DNA of 47,416 nt from NCBI GenBank assembly GCA_031272245.1, contig JAISUE010000020.1:1-47416 (forward strand), written 5' to 3'. Both the position numbers and the translations under genes were made by a program. This document shows positions 34,589-44,546 of the stretch, piece after piece. This DNA is from Bacteroidales bacterium (GTDB lineage Bacteria; Bacteroidota; Bacteroidia; Bacteroidales; P3). Under the pieces are notes generated by a model, which was not told where the DNA came from, made no database searches, and was given only the letters and a program-made list of their open reading frames with translations. The first letter of the stretch is position 1. Each line of letters opens with the position of its first letter.

Positions 34589-35938
34589 ATGAACAAAAAT
34601 ATTTATTTTATTGGCATAGGTGGTATAGGAATGAGTGCATTAGCCAGATATTTTGCTCACAAAGGTTATAATATTTTTGGTTATGATCGCACAAAAACGG
34701 ATTTGACCGAACAACTTTCTTCCGAAGGAATAAAAATAACCTATGAAGATGATATAAATATTTTACCACAGGAACTTGATTTAGCTATTTATACTCCTGC
34801 TATTCACTTTGAAGACAGCCATATTCTCACCGAATTACACAGAAGAAATACTCCAATTTATAAACGTTCACAGATTTTAGGTCTCATTTCTGAAGATAAA
34901 AAGACACTCGCTGTTGCCGGAACACATGGAAAAACTACTATATCAGGTATGATAGCTCATATTTTATTTCAGTCACCTATTAGTTGCACTGCGTTATTAG
35001 GAGGAATTTCAAAAAATTATGATACTAATTTATTATTTAATCATAATGAAAAAAGTAAATATTTAGTTGTGGAAGCTGACGAATATGATCGTTCTTTTCT
35101 TACTCTTCATCCGTTTAATTCTGTTATATCTGCTGTAGATGCAGATCATTTAGATATTTACAACACAAAAGAAAATCTGCTTTCTGCTTTTCAACAATTT
35201 GCTTCTCAGACAAACATGAAAGAGGGAACATTATTCGTAAATGAAAAGATAGCCAATTTATTTGAAGGAAATATAGAAACATATTCATTAAATAACATTG
35301 AAACGGATTATTATGCGTGGAATATCCGTGTTTATAAGGGAAATTATTACTTTGATTTTCATACACCAAATAAAGTTTATTTTGATATGTGCCTCTCTTA
35401 TCCTGGACTGCACAATATAGAAAACGCTATAGTTGCTATGGGCGTATGTCTTAAATGTGGAATAGATGAAGAATCTTTAAGAAAGGGCTTACAGTCATTC
35501 AATGGTATGAAGAGACGTTTTGATGTGAGAGTGAAAAATAATAATACAATATATATAGATGATTATGCTCATCACCCTGCTGAAATAGAAACCTGTATCA
35601 AATCTATTAGACATCTTTACCCTGATAAACGGATAACAGGAATTTTTCAGCCGCATCTTTATTCCCGTACTCGCGATTTAAAAGATGAATTTATTACATC
35701 ATTGGAATTATTGGATGAAATAATATTATTGGACATTTATCCTGCAAGAGAACAGCCAATAGAAGGAATAACATCTCATATACTATTCAGTAATATAAAA
35801 AAAATGAATAAATATTACGTAACGAAAGACCAGTTATTGGAATTAATACCTGCCTTAAAGCCTCAGATATTACTTACCATTGGAGCAGGAGATATAGATA
35901 AATTAGTTAAACCTATAGAGGATATATTGCAACAATGA
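34589..35938 (+). CDS. murC: UDP-N-acetylmuramate:L-alanine ligase
   Basis: This 449-residue Mur ligase has all three domains. The N-terminal Rossmann part starts with FIGIGGIGMSALAR at about 6-19. The P-loop GTHGKTT is near residue 112. EADEYDRSFL is near 157, and the C-terminal domain has DDYAHHPAEIE near 327. It adds L-Ala to UDP-MurNAc, the first stem-peptide residue. It is full-length with intact motifs, in contrast to the murD-like gene three positions upstream. It ends with a 4-nt ATGA overlap into ftsQ. Confidence 0.96.
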   Translation: MNKNIYFIGIGGIGMSALARYFAHKGYNIFGYDRTKTDLTEQLSSEGIKITYEDDINILPQELDLAIYTPAIHFEDSHILTELHRRNTPIYKRSQILGLISEDKKTLAVAGTHGKTTISGMIAHILFQSPISCTALLGGISKNYDTNLLFNHNEKSKYLVVEADEYDRSFLTLHPFNSVISAVDADHLDIYNTKENLLSAFQQFASQTNMKEGTLFVNEKIANLFEGNIETYSLNNIETDYYAWNIRVYKGNYYFDFHTPNKVYFDMCLSYPGLHNIENAIVAMGVCLKCGIDEESLRKGLQSFNGMKRRFDVRVKNNNTIYIDDYAHHPAEIETCIKSIRHLYPDKRITGIFQPHLYSRTRDLKDEFITSLELLDEIILLDIYPAREQPIEGITSHILFSNIKKMNKYYVTKDQLLELIPALKPQILLTIGAGDIDKLVKPIEDILQQ

Positions 35939-36711
35939 AAAAATTTCTGATAACAATTTCCATAATAGCAGGAGTAGCAATTCTAATTTTTGCGGCAAAT
36001 GTCACAGCTCAATACATAAAAGTAAAAGAAGTAATACTGACTTTACACTATCAAAGTGATGACAAAATGCTGACAATTGAAGAAATAAATAAAGATTTAA
36101 TTGCACATTTTGGCGATTTTAAAGGGAAAAAACGCAAAGAAATTTCCGTAAAAGAAATAGTTAAATATCTTAATGCTTTAAACTTTGTTTATTCTTCTAA
36201 AGCTGAACTTGGAATATTAGGTAAATTAGAAATTAACGTTGTACAAAGTAAGCCAATAGCTGTATTGATTTCAAAAAATAAAAATCATAAATATCTATCT
36301 TCTGATGCAAAAATTTTGCAACCCGTTGCTAATGTCCATCAGGCAAAGGTTATACAGATAAATATTCCTGAAATTATTAGCAAAACTGTAAAAGATACAA
36401 CAAATAATTCCTTGCTTGTAAGTGTTTATAAGATTGCTTCCCAAATATATAATAATAATAGTCTGAAAGAAAGAATAAATAGTATCAATATTAAATCTAA
36501 TATAATAAAAAAAGAAAAGTTTTTTACTTACACTTTGATACCATATAAAGAAAATTATACTATAAAACTTGGCGACACAACTAATATTATCAATAAGTTA
36601 AAACGACTTGAATATCTTTATAAGGATACAAATATATCTAAAGAACAATGGAATAAATACAGTGAAATAAGTTTAATTTTTCATGGACAGGCAGTATGTA
36701 CAAAAAGATAA
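35935..36711 (+). CDS. ftsQ: FtsQ/DivIB-like cell division protein
   Basis: This 258-residue protein has a short cytoplasmic N-terminus, one membrane helix (about 4-25, ISIIAGVAILIFAANVTA) and a periplasmic domain. The call rests on topology and position between murC and ftsA, as FtsQ sequence is poorly conserved. The periplasmic part has a POTRA-like region (about 40-110) with KEIVKYLNALNFVYSSKAEL. FtsQ recruits FtsL and FtsW/I and restrains their activity. ftsA follows after 26 nt. Confidence 0.82.
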   Translation: MKKFLITISIIAGVAILIFAANVTAQYIKVKEVILTLHYQSDDKMLTIEEINKDLIAHFGDFKGKKRKEISVKEIVKYLNALNFVYSSKAELGILGKLEINVVQSKPIAVLISKNKNHKYLSSDAKILQPVANVHQAKVIQINIPEIISKTVKDTTNNSLLVSVYKIASQIYNNNSLKERINSINIKSNIIKKEKFFTYTLIPYKENYTIKLGDTTNIINKLKRLEYLYKDTNISKEQWNKYSEISLIFHGQAVCTKR

Positions 36712-36737
36712 TAATTAAATAATAAAACAGTAAAAAT

Positions 36738-38027
36738 ATGGAAGAAAAAAAATTTATAGTCGGTTTAGATATCGGAACAACTAAAGTGAAAGTCTTTATT
36801 GGTATCAAAAATAAAGATGGTAAAATAGAAATTATAGGTATGGGTTCTACAGAGTCTGTAGGTGTTGAACGTGGTGAAGTTGTTAATCCGGGTAAAACAG
36901 CCGATTCCATAAAAAAAGCTATAGCTCAAGCAGAAGAAATAGCTAAAGTTAAAGTATCAGAAGTTTATGTTGGTGTTGCAGGCTATCACATTCAAAGTAG
37001 AACTGTTCAGGGTTCTATGACAAGAATGTCGCCAAATGAACTCATAACAGAAGATGAGGTTTATAAACTTCACGAAGACCAAAAATATGCAAATAAACCT
37101 GCTGGTACAGATATTATAGATATAGTCGTGCAATCTTATTCTGTAGATGGTATAGATTGTTTAGACCCTGTTGGTATGATTGGTAATAAGCTTGAAGGAA
37201 CATTCAATATAGTGTTTGGATCACGTGATTGCATCAACAAAATTATTAAGAGTGTTGAAACGGCAGGATATAAATTAAAAGGTTTAATTTTACAGCCTGT
37301 TGCTTCAGCTGATGCTGTTCTTGAAATTCAAGACAAAGAAGACGGAGTTGCTTTGGTTGATATAGGCGGTGGCACAACTGATATAGCAGTATTTAAGCAA
37401 GGATTTATGCGGCATATAATTAGTATTCCAATGGCAGGGAATCATATTACTAATGATATAGAAACTACTTATAAAATAACAAGAAAAAATGCTGAAAATC
37501 TTAAAGTAAAATATGGTACTTGTTTGCCCGAAGCAGTAAAAGAAGATTTAATAGTAACCATTCCTGGTTTTCGTGGGGGACAACCAAAAGAAATACGCGT
37601 TCAACATTTGGCAGGGGTTATTCAATATAGAGTAAAACTAATGCTTGATTTTATTCTCGTAGAACTTAGCAAAGATAAATATCTTGACAAATTACAAGCT
37701 ATTATTCTTACGGGCGGCGGTTCTTTAATAAGACATATAAAGCAATTTACTGAATACCATATTGCGGACTTAGTTACCAATATTGGCTTTATTGAAGAAA
37801 ATAATTTTTCTAAACTTACAGACGAACAAAAAAATCCTATTTATGCCACAGCTCTTGGATTACTTATTGCCGCTTTTAGAAAAGAAGAGGAAGAGGAAAA
37901 AAGAAATCCAAAACCTATAGTTATTGAAGATGTTAAAAAGCAGGAGAAGACAAAAGATAGAAGTTTTAAAATAAGTAATTGGTTGCAATCATTTACAAAA
38001 ACTTTTGACGACGAAGACTCTTTTTAA
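36738..38027 (+). CDS. ftsA: Cell division protein FtsA
   Basis: This 429-residue actin-family protein tethers FtsZ to the membrane. The phosphate-1 motif GLDIGTTKVKVFIG lies at about residues 9-22, DIGGGTTDIAVF near 212 is the second phosphate motif, and ILTGGGSLIRHI near 323 is the adenosine motif. A 1C domain (about 85-165) replaces the actin 1B domain. The C-terminal ISNWLQSFTKTF is the amphipathic membrane-targeting helix. The protein ends with an acidic DDEDSF tail. It looks normal, in contrast with the adjacent FtsZ. Confidence 0.95.
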   Translation: MEEKKFIVGLDIGTTKVKVFIGIKNKDGKIEIIGMGSTESVGVERGEVVNPGKTADSIKKAIAQAEEIAKVKVSEVYVGVAGYHIQSRTVQGSMTRMSPNELITEDEVYKLHEDQKYANKPAGTDIIDIVVQSYSVDGIDCLDPVGMIGNKLEGTFNIVFGSRDCINKIIKSVETAGYKLKGLILQPVASADAVLEIQDKEDGVALVDIGGGTTDIAVFKQGFMRHIISIPMAGNHITNDIETTYKITRKNAENLKVKYGTCLPEAVKEDLIVTIPGFRGGQPKEIRVQHLAGVIQYRVKLMLDFILVELSKDKYLDKLQAIILTGGGSLIRHIKQFTEYHIADLVTNIGFIEENNFSKLTDEQKNPIYATALGLLIAAFRKEEEEEKRNPKPIVIEDVKKQEKTKDRSFKISNWLQSFTKTFDDEDSF

Positions 38028-38132
38028 GTATAATTAAGTTATAAACAATAATGTGTTAAAAACTTTTTAAAAATAAAAATATTAAAAAAATAGATAATAG
38101 TAATTTTACTTTTTAAATAGCAGAAGAATATT

Positions 38133-39767
38133 ATGGATAATAATTTAAATAATAATGCTCCTATTTTAAATATGGATGCACCTAAACCACAATCAAATTA
38201 TATAAAGGTTATAGGAGTAGGAGGATGTGGGACAAATATTGCAAACTATCTTTTTAAGATGGATTCTGATAAAGTAGATTTTATAGTTTGTGATACCAAT
38301 GCTAGACATCTTGCTAATAGTCCTATTCCTGTAAAAATTCAATTAGGTGATAGCGGACTTGGAGCTGGATTAGACCCTGATGTTGCTCGCAAAGCCGCAG
38401 AAAACCAAAAAGAAGAAATCAAACAAGCAATAGGTAATAATGTACGTTTACTTTTTATTACTGCTGGACTTGGCAAAGGTACAGGAACAGGTGCTGCACC
38501 TGTTATTGCTAAAATTGCTAAAGAGATGGAACAAGAAATAGGTGAAGATATATTAGTTATAGCTATTGTTACTACACCTCTTAAAGATGAAGGCATAAAA
38601 TATATAGAACGTGCTAATGAAGGACTTGCTGCTTTACGAGATATAGTAAATACATCTATGCCTATTGATAATAATAAACTTGATGAATATAATGATGATG
38701 ATATAGATGAAGACGAAGCTTATGAAAAGGTAGATAATGTACTTGTAACATGGGTTAAGTGTATTTATGATATGATGACATCGGATGCAAGACAAAATAC
38801 AGATTTTAATGATATAAAACGTGTATTAAAAAAAGCTCGCAACGCACAGGTTGGTGTTGGATATGGAAGTGGGGAAGACAGAGCAAGACAAGCCCTTGCA
38901 GAAGCTATTAGTTCAGAATTTATAAATGATTTGGATTATAAGGAAGCAAAAAATGTATTGGTATCTATATCTTCTTCGCAAGAAGCTAAACTTAAAAGAT
39001 CTGAAAGCAGGTATATTCTTGATTACGTAACTAACACTTTAACAAGTTCCGAAGAAACAATCCCAAGTAAAAATACTAACGATAGTACACTTGGTGATAA
39101 ATTAAAGGTGGCGATTATAATAGCTGGATTTAGTGATGAAAAGTTAAATACAAAAAATATCAATATCAACAAAACCGAACCACTGTCTCCTATTATTCCT
39201 TCTGAAATTCATACAATGTCTTTGCCTCCCCTTCCTGTTAAATCTGCAAACGAGATAACAGACCCTGATACACTCTTTGTACCCGAAGAAAAGCTTCAAG
39301 AAAAATTAAACAGTTATGATACTATTAATGAAAACACTAAACCATTATACTCTGATATGGAAACTGTATCTTTTGAAAAAGAAGCATATAATGTTACCTC
39401 TCAAATGGAAATTGCAGATATTGGGCTAAAAGAAAACATAAATACAAATTTACAGGATGAAAATTTTAACGAAATAGTTATTGCTTCACCAAATTTATCC
39501 TCGCTTGATGAAGAATCTAAGGAAGCTTATACTGCAAAAATAGCAGAACGTATAGCCAAAATAAGAGATATATTTAATGATCCTCAAAAAATGAAAGAAT
39601 ATGAACGAAAGTCTCCTGATGAACTTAAAGCATATTTGGGAGAGGATGATTTATCTGATAAAAATAATATGGTTAACGTATCTGAAAAATCAACTATAGC
39701 AAACTGTAATGCAAAAGGTGAAAAAGATATAAATACTACTGCTTTTCTTCATGATATTCCTGATTAA
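38133..39767 (+). CDS. ftsZ: Divergent cell division protein FtsZ
   Basis: This 544-residue tubulin-family GTPase is in the expected position after ftsA. The N-terminal GTPase domain runs about 22-205, the C-terminal domain about 205-315, and a long acidic, low-complexity linker about 315-470. The tail contains ERIAKIRDIFNDP, which resembles the conserved C-terminal stretch of Bacteroidetes FtsZ. Nucleotide loops differ from the family: the usual VGGGGGN reads VGGCGTN, and the tubulin signature GGGTGTG reads GKGTGTG. The segment normally FEGxKR reads DEGIKY. The T7 loop NTDFNDI keeps both catalytic Asp residues, so GTPase activity is plausible. The protein is longer than the usual 430-450 residues. 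Confidence 0.9.
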   Translation: MDNNLNNNAPILNMDAPKPQSNYIKVIGVGGCGTNIANYLFKMDSDKVDFIVCDTNARHLANSPIPVKIQLGDSGLGAGLDPDVARKAAENQKEEIKQAIGNNVRLLFITAGLGKGTGTGAAPVIAKIAKEMEQEIGEDILVIAIVTTPLKDEGIKYIERANEGLAALRDIVNTSMPIDNNKLDEYNDDDIDEDEAYEKVDNVLVTWVKCIYDMMTSDARQNTDFNDIKRVLKKARNAQVGVGYGSGEDRARQALAEAISSEFINDLDYKEAKNVLVSISSSQEAKLKRSESRYILDYVTNTLTSSEETIPSKNTNDSTLGDKLKVAIIIAGFSDEKLNTKNININKTEPLSPIIPSEIHTMSLPPLPVKSANEITDPDTLFVPEEKLQEKLNSYDTINENTKPLYSDMETVSFEKEAYNVTSQMEIADIGLKENINTNLQDENFNEIVIASPNLSSLDEESKEAYTAKIAERIAKIRDIFNDPQKMKEYERKSPDELKAYLGEDDLSDKNNMVNVSEKSTIANCNAKGEKDINTTAFLHDIPD

Positions 39768-39874
39768 AATTATTTTGCAAATTATATAGCAATTCAAATA
39801 ATCACAGAACTATTCAAGAGCATATTTTATGCTATTTAATTGCTCTAAAAATTAAAAACATATTATTGTTACAG

Positions 39875-39931
39875 AAATTACTGTTTTCATCTACAAAAAT
39901 CAAAATTTTATAGATGAAAACAGTAATTTTA
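39875..39931. terminator. Long bidirectional hairpin terminator between ftsZ and the M3 peptidase
   Basis: A 19-bp perfect stem (AAATTACTGTTTTCATCTA and its complement) encloses a 17-nt loop, with T-rich flank on the plus side. It lies between convergent genes, about 108 nt after ftsZ, and reaches the stop codon of the peptidase gene. Confidence 0.75.
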
Positions 39932-42046
39932 TTTTATAAATCCACAACGCTTCAACAAAGCATCTTTTGTTGGCGCCTGCCCTCTAAAAGTTTTATAAAG
40001 TTCCATTGGATCTTTTTTACCACCTTTAGAGAGAATGTTTTTACGAAATGAATCTGCAACTTCACGATTGAAAATGCCTTTTTCTTTAAATAGCGAAAAA
40101 GCATCTGCATCCAACACTTCTGCCCATTTGTATCCATAATATCCGGCTGCATAACCACCTCCAAAAATATGAGAAAACTGTGTAGACATCATACAACCTT
40201 CTATCGGAGAGAATAATTCAGCACGTTTTGATGCCTTATTTTCCATTGTATCAACATTTCCAGTAAATGACGATGAAATAGAATGCCAATTCATATCTAT
40301 TATGCCAAAAAATAACTGGCGAATAGAGAGCCATCCTGCAAGATAACGTTCAGAAGCAATTATTTTGTCTATTAATTTTTGAGGAATCTTTTCTCCTGTT
40401 TTGTAATGTTGGGCAAACATATCCAAAAAATCTTTCTCTGTCGCAAAATTCTCCATTAACTGAGAAGGCAATTCAACAAAATCGTGTTCAACATTAGTAC
40501 CTGAAAGGCTAGCATAATTACATTGAGTTAAAATTCCATGCAAACAATGACCAAATTCATGTAAAAAAGTATTAAACTCTTCAAAAGTTAGCAGTGAAGG
40601 ACTTTTTTTTGTCGGTTTTGTAAAGTTACAAACCATTTGAATTAAAGGTCGTACATCCTCACCGTTTTCTATTCTCTGCCCACGAAAGTCTGTCATCCAC
40701 GCACCGCTTCTTTTAGATTCTCTTGGGAAAAAGTCCATATAAAGTATAGCCATAAACTTCCTTTGTTTCTTATCCCAGACTTCATAAACAATAACATCAT
40801 CGTGATACTTTTCTATTTGTTTATTTTCTTTAAATTCCAAATCATAAAGTTTGTCTGCAAGAGCAAAAATACCATCCTTTACTTTTTCCAACTGAAAATA
40901 AGGTTTTAACAGTTCAGGATTTATATCATATTTTTCATTTTTTAATTTTTCAGACCAGTAAGAAAAGTCCCATCGCTGCATTTTGTCTTTAAATCCTTTT
41001 GTTTTTGCATACTCACAAATCATATCCAAATCCTTTTTAGCAAAAGGTAAAGATGCTGTAAGCAAATCATCAATAAAACCATTAACAATTTCTGAAGACC
41101 CAGCCATTGTATTGTCAAGTCTGTAATCAGCAAATGTTTTATAACCCAAAAGTTGTGCTAAACGCAGACGCAAATTAACAATTTGCACTAAAATATCTTT
41201 ATTGTCATTGGTATCATTGTGATTAGCTTTACTGTTTGAAGCACGCCAAAGCTCTTCTCTCAAAGAACGATTATCAGCAAAAGTTATAAATGGAATATAA
41301 CTTGGAGCATCAAGCGTAAAAACCCATCCTTTCAACTTACGATTTTTAGCAAGTTCAGCAGCAGCTTCAATAGCATAAGAAGGCAAACCATGTAAATCTT
41401 TTTTATCTGTAATATGCAATGAATATGCATTATTGTCTGCCAAAACATTTTGATTAAATTTTAAAGTCAGTAAAGAAAGTTCTTCGCTTACCTTCCTAAA
41501 TTCCGCTTTATCTTGCATATTTTCAATCATAGCTCCGCTTCTAACAAATGCTTTATAAGTATTTTCCAATAATTTTCTTTGCTCTATTGTAAGAGGAATA
41601 TCATCCTGTTGCTCATAAACGGTTTTAATACGTGCAAATAATACCGGATTTAAATGTATATTATTTGAAAATTCTGTAAGCAAAGGAGATATTTCAAGTG
41701 CAACTTTCTGCATAGTATCATTGGTATTTGCTTCATTTAAATTAAAAAACAACGAAGTTATCTGTCCAAGTAACTTTCCCGAATTTTCCAACGCTAAAAT
41801 TGTATTTTCAAATGTTGGCGTGCTTTTATTTTCTGTAATATCTGCTACTTCTTTTTCTGCTACTTTGAGAGCATATTTAATAGCTGGTTCATAATGTTCC
41901 GTCTTTATTTTGCTAAAAGGCGGAGTTTGATAAGGAGTATTCCAAGTCATTATTAAAGGATTTTCCTTAATTGCATGGTTATTTTGTGCCATAATTATTT
42001 GATTTGATAAAAATAATATTGAAATTAAAATTGTTATTTTATTCAT
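39929..42046 (-). CDS. dcp: M3 family peptidase, Dcp-type dipeptidyl carboxypeptidase
   Basis: This 705-residue protein begins with a signal peptide (MNKITILISILFLSNQIIMAQ). The zinc site HEFGHCLHG (HExxH) lies near residue 490, and EELPSQLMENF-like sequence (VELPSQLMENFA) follows with the third ligand region. The all-helical M3A fold and length match peptidyl-dipeptidase Dcp. It releases dipeptides from C-termini in the periplasm, a common trait of asaccharolytic or peptide-using Bacteroidales. It has its own promoter and ends at the shared hairpin. Oligopeptidase A is a less likely alternative because of the signal peptide. Confidence 0.9.
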   Translation of the reverse strand: MNKITILISILFLSNQIIMAQNNHAIKENPLIMTWNTPYQTPPFSKIKTEHYEPAIKYALKVAEKEVADITENKSTPTFENTILALENSGKLLGQITSLFFNLNEANTNDTMQKVALEISPLLTEFSNNIHLNPVLFARIKTVYEQQDDIPLTIEQRKLLENTYKAFVRSGAMIENMQDKAEFRKVSEELSLLTLKFNQNVLADNNAYSLHITDKKDLHGLPSYAIEAAAELAKNRKLKGWVFTLDAPSYIPFITFADNRSLREELWRASNSKANHNDTNDNKDILVQIVNLRLRLAQLLGYKTFADYRLDNTMAGSSEIVNGFIDDLLTASLPFAKKDLDMICEYAKTKGFKDKMQRWDFSYWSEKLKNEKYDINPELLKPYFQLEKVKDGIFALADKLYDLEFKENKQIEKYHDDVIVYEVWDKKQRKFMAILYMDFFPRESKRSGAWMTDFRGQRIENGEDVRPLIQMVCNFTKPTKKSPSLLTFEEFNTFLHEFGHCLHGILTQCNYASLSGTNVEHDFVELPSQLMENFATEKDFLDMFAQHYKTGEKIPQKLIDKIIASERYLAGWLSIRQLFFGIIDMNWHSISSSFTGNVDTMENKASKRAELFSPIEGCMMSTQFSHIFGGGYAAGYYGYKWAEVLDADAFSLFKEKGIFNREVADSFRKNILSKGGKKDPMELYKTFRGQAPTKDALLKRCGFIK

Positions 42047-42069
42047 TTTGTATTTAGTTTATTAGGGGG

Positions 42070-42077
42070 CAAAAATA
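42070..42077 (-). promoter_or_regulatory. -7 element of the M3 peptidase gene
   Basis: On the minus strand TATTTTTG lies 23 nt upstream of the ATG at 42046. Confidence 0.7.
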
Positions 42078-42163
42078 ATTATTTCTCTTATTCTATAAAA
42101 TGTATAGCATACAATCAAAATACTTCATAATTATTTTTTGATGTTTTAGTCAATATTAACTGT

Positions 42164-43585
42164 TTATTTTCCTCTGCCTTGAAAAACTATTATAAAGGTA
42201 TAAAGCATAATTTTTATATCAGTTATAAGGCTCATATTTTCTAAATACAATAAATCATATTGTAGTCTCTCTACCATTTCATCAACATTTTCTGCATATC
42301 CAAATTTAACTTGTCCCCAAGATGTAATACCGGGTTTTATATTATGTAGAAGACGGTATTCCGGAGCTTGCAATACAATTTGATCTATAAAGTATTTTCG
42401 TTCAGGTCTTGGTCCAACTAAACTCATTGTGCCACGAAAAACATTATAAAATTGGGGAATTTCATCTAAACGTATTTTTCTCATAAACTTCCCAAAAGGT
42501 GTTATACGGGAATCGTTATCATTAGAAAGCATTGGTACTTCTTTTTCTGCATCAAGATACATAGAACGAAATTTATGCATATAAAAAGGCTTTCCCTTGT
42601 AGCCTATTCGTTCTTGTTTGTAAAATACAGGTCCTTTACTTGTACTCCAAACAATAATAGCAGTAATAAGATAAACTGGCAATAAAATAATCATAGCAAG
42701 TAGAGAAAAAACTATATCGGCAAGACGTTTTAACATCACTTGCCATTGAGGCATAAGATTTTGAGAAATAAGAACTAATGGAGTATGAAAAATAGCTGTC
42801 ATCTTTACTCTTCCCAACAAAATATCTTTTCTATCAGCAGGCATTTTTATTTGAAGATTTGAAATACCCTCCAATGAAGCAATTATTTTGTATAATTTTC
42901 TATCATCCTCACATTCTAAAGCAATGATTAACTCCTCTATTTTGTATGTTTTAATTATTTCTTTCAAATGCTCTAAATTTCCAAGACAGGGAATAGATGT
43001 ATCAAAAACCGATTCATTATTATTTTGACAAGGATATATGTAACCAATTAAAAGATTACCTGAATAAATTTCCTGTTTTTGCAGTTCATTATAAATATTT
43101 AATGCTCTTTGTTTATTTCCAATTATAAGTGTAGGAAATCCTATTTCTCTTTTATGTATTTTATGAACTGTAGATGAAGTTATGATTAAACGTGGTAAAT
43201 AAGTAAGAATAAAATGAGTTACAAGCAAAATAAGAAAAGATATATAATAGTTTTTATATGTTCCGACATAATCATCAAGTAAAATGACAAAAAAGATAAT
43301 AACAATACCTGTTAAAGTTATCCAAAATGTTTGACTTAATTCTCTTAAACGAGACTTTCTATATACATCTTTATAAGACCCCTGAGTATAATAAAGAAAT
43401 AGCCAAAACAAAGGCACAAAAAACATTCCAATATATAAATTACGGTCGCTAAAAACTTGATTTATATCGTCAAAATCACCATTTTCAATACTTATTTTAC
43501 GAAAAAGAAAAAACAATATCCATGATAAAAGAGCGGAAAATAGATCCGAAACAATGTACTTTGTTCTCTGTTTAGTTCTGTTCAT
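42164..43585 (-). CDS. Exopolysaccharide polyprenyl glycosylphosphotransferase
   Basis: This 473-residue protein has four to five membrane helices in the first 130 residues, a Rossmann-like CoA-binding-type domain (about 145-260), and one more membrane helix near 285-310. The C-terminal bacterial sugar transferase domain contains KRLADIVFSLLAMI, YKQERIGYKGKPFYMHKFRSM and KIRLDEIPQFYNVFRG, and ends near LVGPRPERKYF. These are the WcaJ/WbaP-type signatures. It transfers a hexose-1-phosphate to undecaprenyl phosphate to start capsule or exopolysaccharide repeat units. The lipoprotein gene lies 25 nt upstream on the same strand. No other polysaccharide genes are present, so it is an orphan initiating transferase. 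Confidence 0.92.
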   Translation of the reverse strand: MNRTKQRTKYIVSDLFSALLSWILFFLFRKISIENGDFDDINQVFSDRNLYIGMFFVPLFWLFLYYTQGSYKDVYRKSRLRELSQTFWITLTGIVIIFFVILLDDYVGTYKNYYISFLILLVTHFILTYLPRLIITSSTVHKIHKREIGFPTLIIGNKQRALNIYNELQKQEIYSGNLLIGYIYPCQNNNESVFDTSIPCLGNLEHLKEIIKTYKIEELIIALECEDDRKLYKIIASLEGISNLQIKMPADRKDILLGRVKMTAIFHTPLVLISQNLMPQWQVMLKRLADIVFSLLAMIILLPVYLITAIIVWSTSKGPVFYKQERIGYKGKPFYMHKFRSMYLDAEKEVPMLSNDNDSRITPFGKFMRKIRLDEIPQFYNVFRGTMSLVGPRPERKYFIDQIVLQAPEYRLLHNIKPGITSWGQVKFGYAENVDEMVERLQYDLLYLENMSLITDIKIMLYTFIIVFQGRGK

Positions 43586-43610
43586 TATAAAAATTGTATT
43601 GTATATTGTT

Positions 43611-44546
43611 TTAATCGTGATATGTTACCAACTTAACATTGTCTATATGCACCCAACCGTTTGATATTTTATTTGGATTGGAAGGTTCAAAATAAAAACG
43701 AAAATAAGATGGATAACCTAACTGACTCCAAACTTTTCCTAACACAACATATATTTTTTTCCATTCATTGTTATAATTTTCTACATTGTTAGAAGCATTA
43801 GGATTTAGTCCCATTGCAGAAATATATTTATAAGTTCCTGTTCCATCATAATTACCGTAAATTCCTATTTCAAAAGGAATATTGGCATGATAATCTATTT
43901 CAAGTATTGCTCCGGCAGTATTTGTATAATATATTGAATCTTTGCATATCATTTTATAACTTTCTGTATTTGTATTCATATACATTGCTCCACAATAATT
44001 ACCATACTTAACACTGTCATTGCGTTCGGTTTTTTGCATTACATTGAGAATTGTATCTATTCTCACTTCTTTGAACGCTACGTATGAATCTTCAAACTCT
44101 TCATTCAACCGTATTTTTGTCATTGCCGGATTATACATAATATCAATAACACCCAAATCAATTATAGAATCTTCAACCAAATTCACATTCTTAATTAACG
44201 CTGAATAAAAAGGGTAATAATCACGTGTAGTTTTTATTCCATTTAATTTAACACCTGCTTGAACAATTATTTTTGTATCCCCTGTATGTAGAACAGGAAT
44301 TAAACATCCATCGGTTTTAAGAGGAAAACGTTGCATGGTATCACTTCCAACAGTAACACAAGCATCTATTATTTCATTAGACAAAAAACCTACACTTTGA
44401 TTTTGTTCAGTCCATGATGGATTTTGTATTAAATTAAATCCTCTTATACGAATATATGCAGGAATTTCCTGTTCTCCATCAAAATTATCACAAGCTACAA
44501 ATAACATTATAATACTTGCAAAAATTCCAAAGATGTATCTTTTCAT
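43611..44546 (-). CDS. Lipoprotein of unknown function
   Basis: From the ATG at 44546 the product has 311 residues. The signal MKRYIFGIFASIIMLFVAC gives a lipobox Cys at position 19; the ORF-track extension adds an unlikely leader. The mature part starts DNFDGEQEIPAYIRI. The C-terminal part (about 170-311) is beta-rich with many Tyr and Trp residues and ends in GWVHIDNVKLV, resembling carbohydrate-binding-type jelly rolls. I do not recognise the family. Expression with the sugar phosphotransferase downstream suggests a cell-envelope role. Confidence 0.7.
   Translation of the reverse strand: MKRYIFGIFASIIMLFVACDNFDGEQEIPAYIRIRGFNLIQNPSWTEQNQSVGFLSNEIIDACVTVGSDTMQRFPLKTDGCLIPVLHTGDTKIIVQAGVKLNGIKTTRDYYPFYSALIKNVNLVEDSIIDLGVIDIMYNPAMTKIRLNEEFEDSYVAFKEVRIDTILNVMQKTERNDSVKYGNYCGAMYMNTNTESYKMICKDSIYYTNTAGAILEIDYHANIPFEIGIYGNYDGTGTYKYISAMGLNPNASNNVENYNNEWKKIYVVLGKVWSQLGYPSYFRFYFEPSNPNKISNGWVHIDNVKLVTYHD

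Noticed and set aside
38010-38132. A missing gene between ftsA and ftsZ
   Set aside because: The 105-nt gap is AT-rich leader; ftsA and ftsZ are adjacent in other Bacteroidetes.
39790-39860. AGAGCA/TGCTCT hairpin as a separate ftsZ terminator
   Set aside because: The stem is only 6 bp with a long loop and lacks a T run; the 19-bp hairpin at 39875 is the better candidate.
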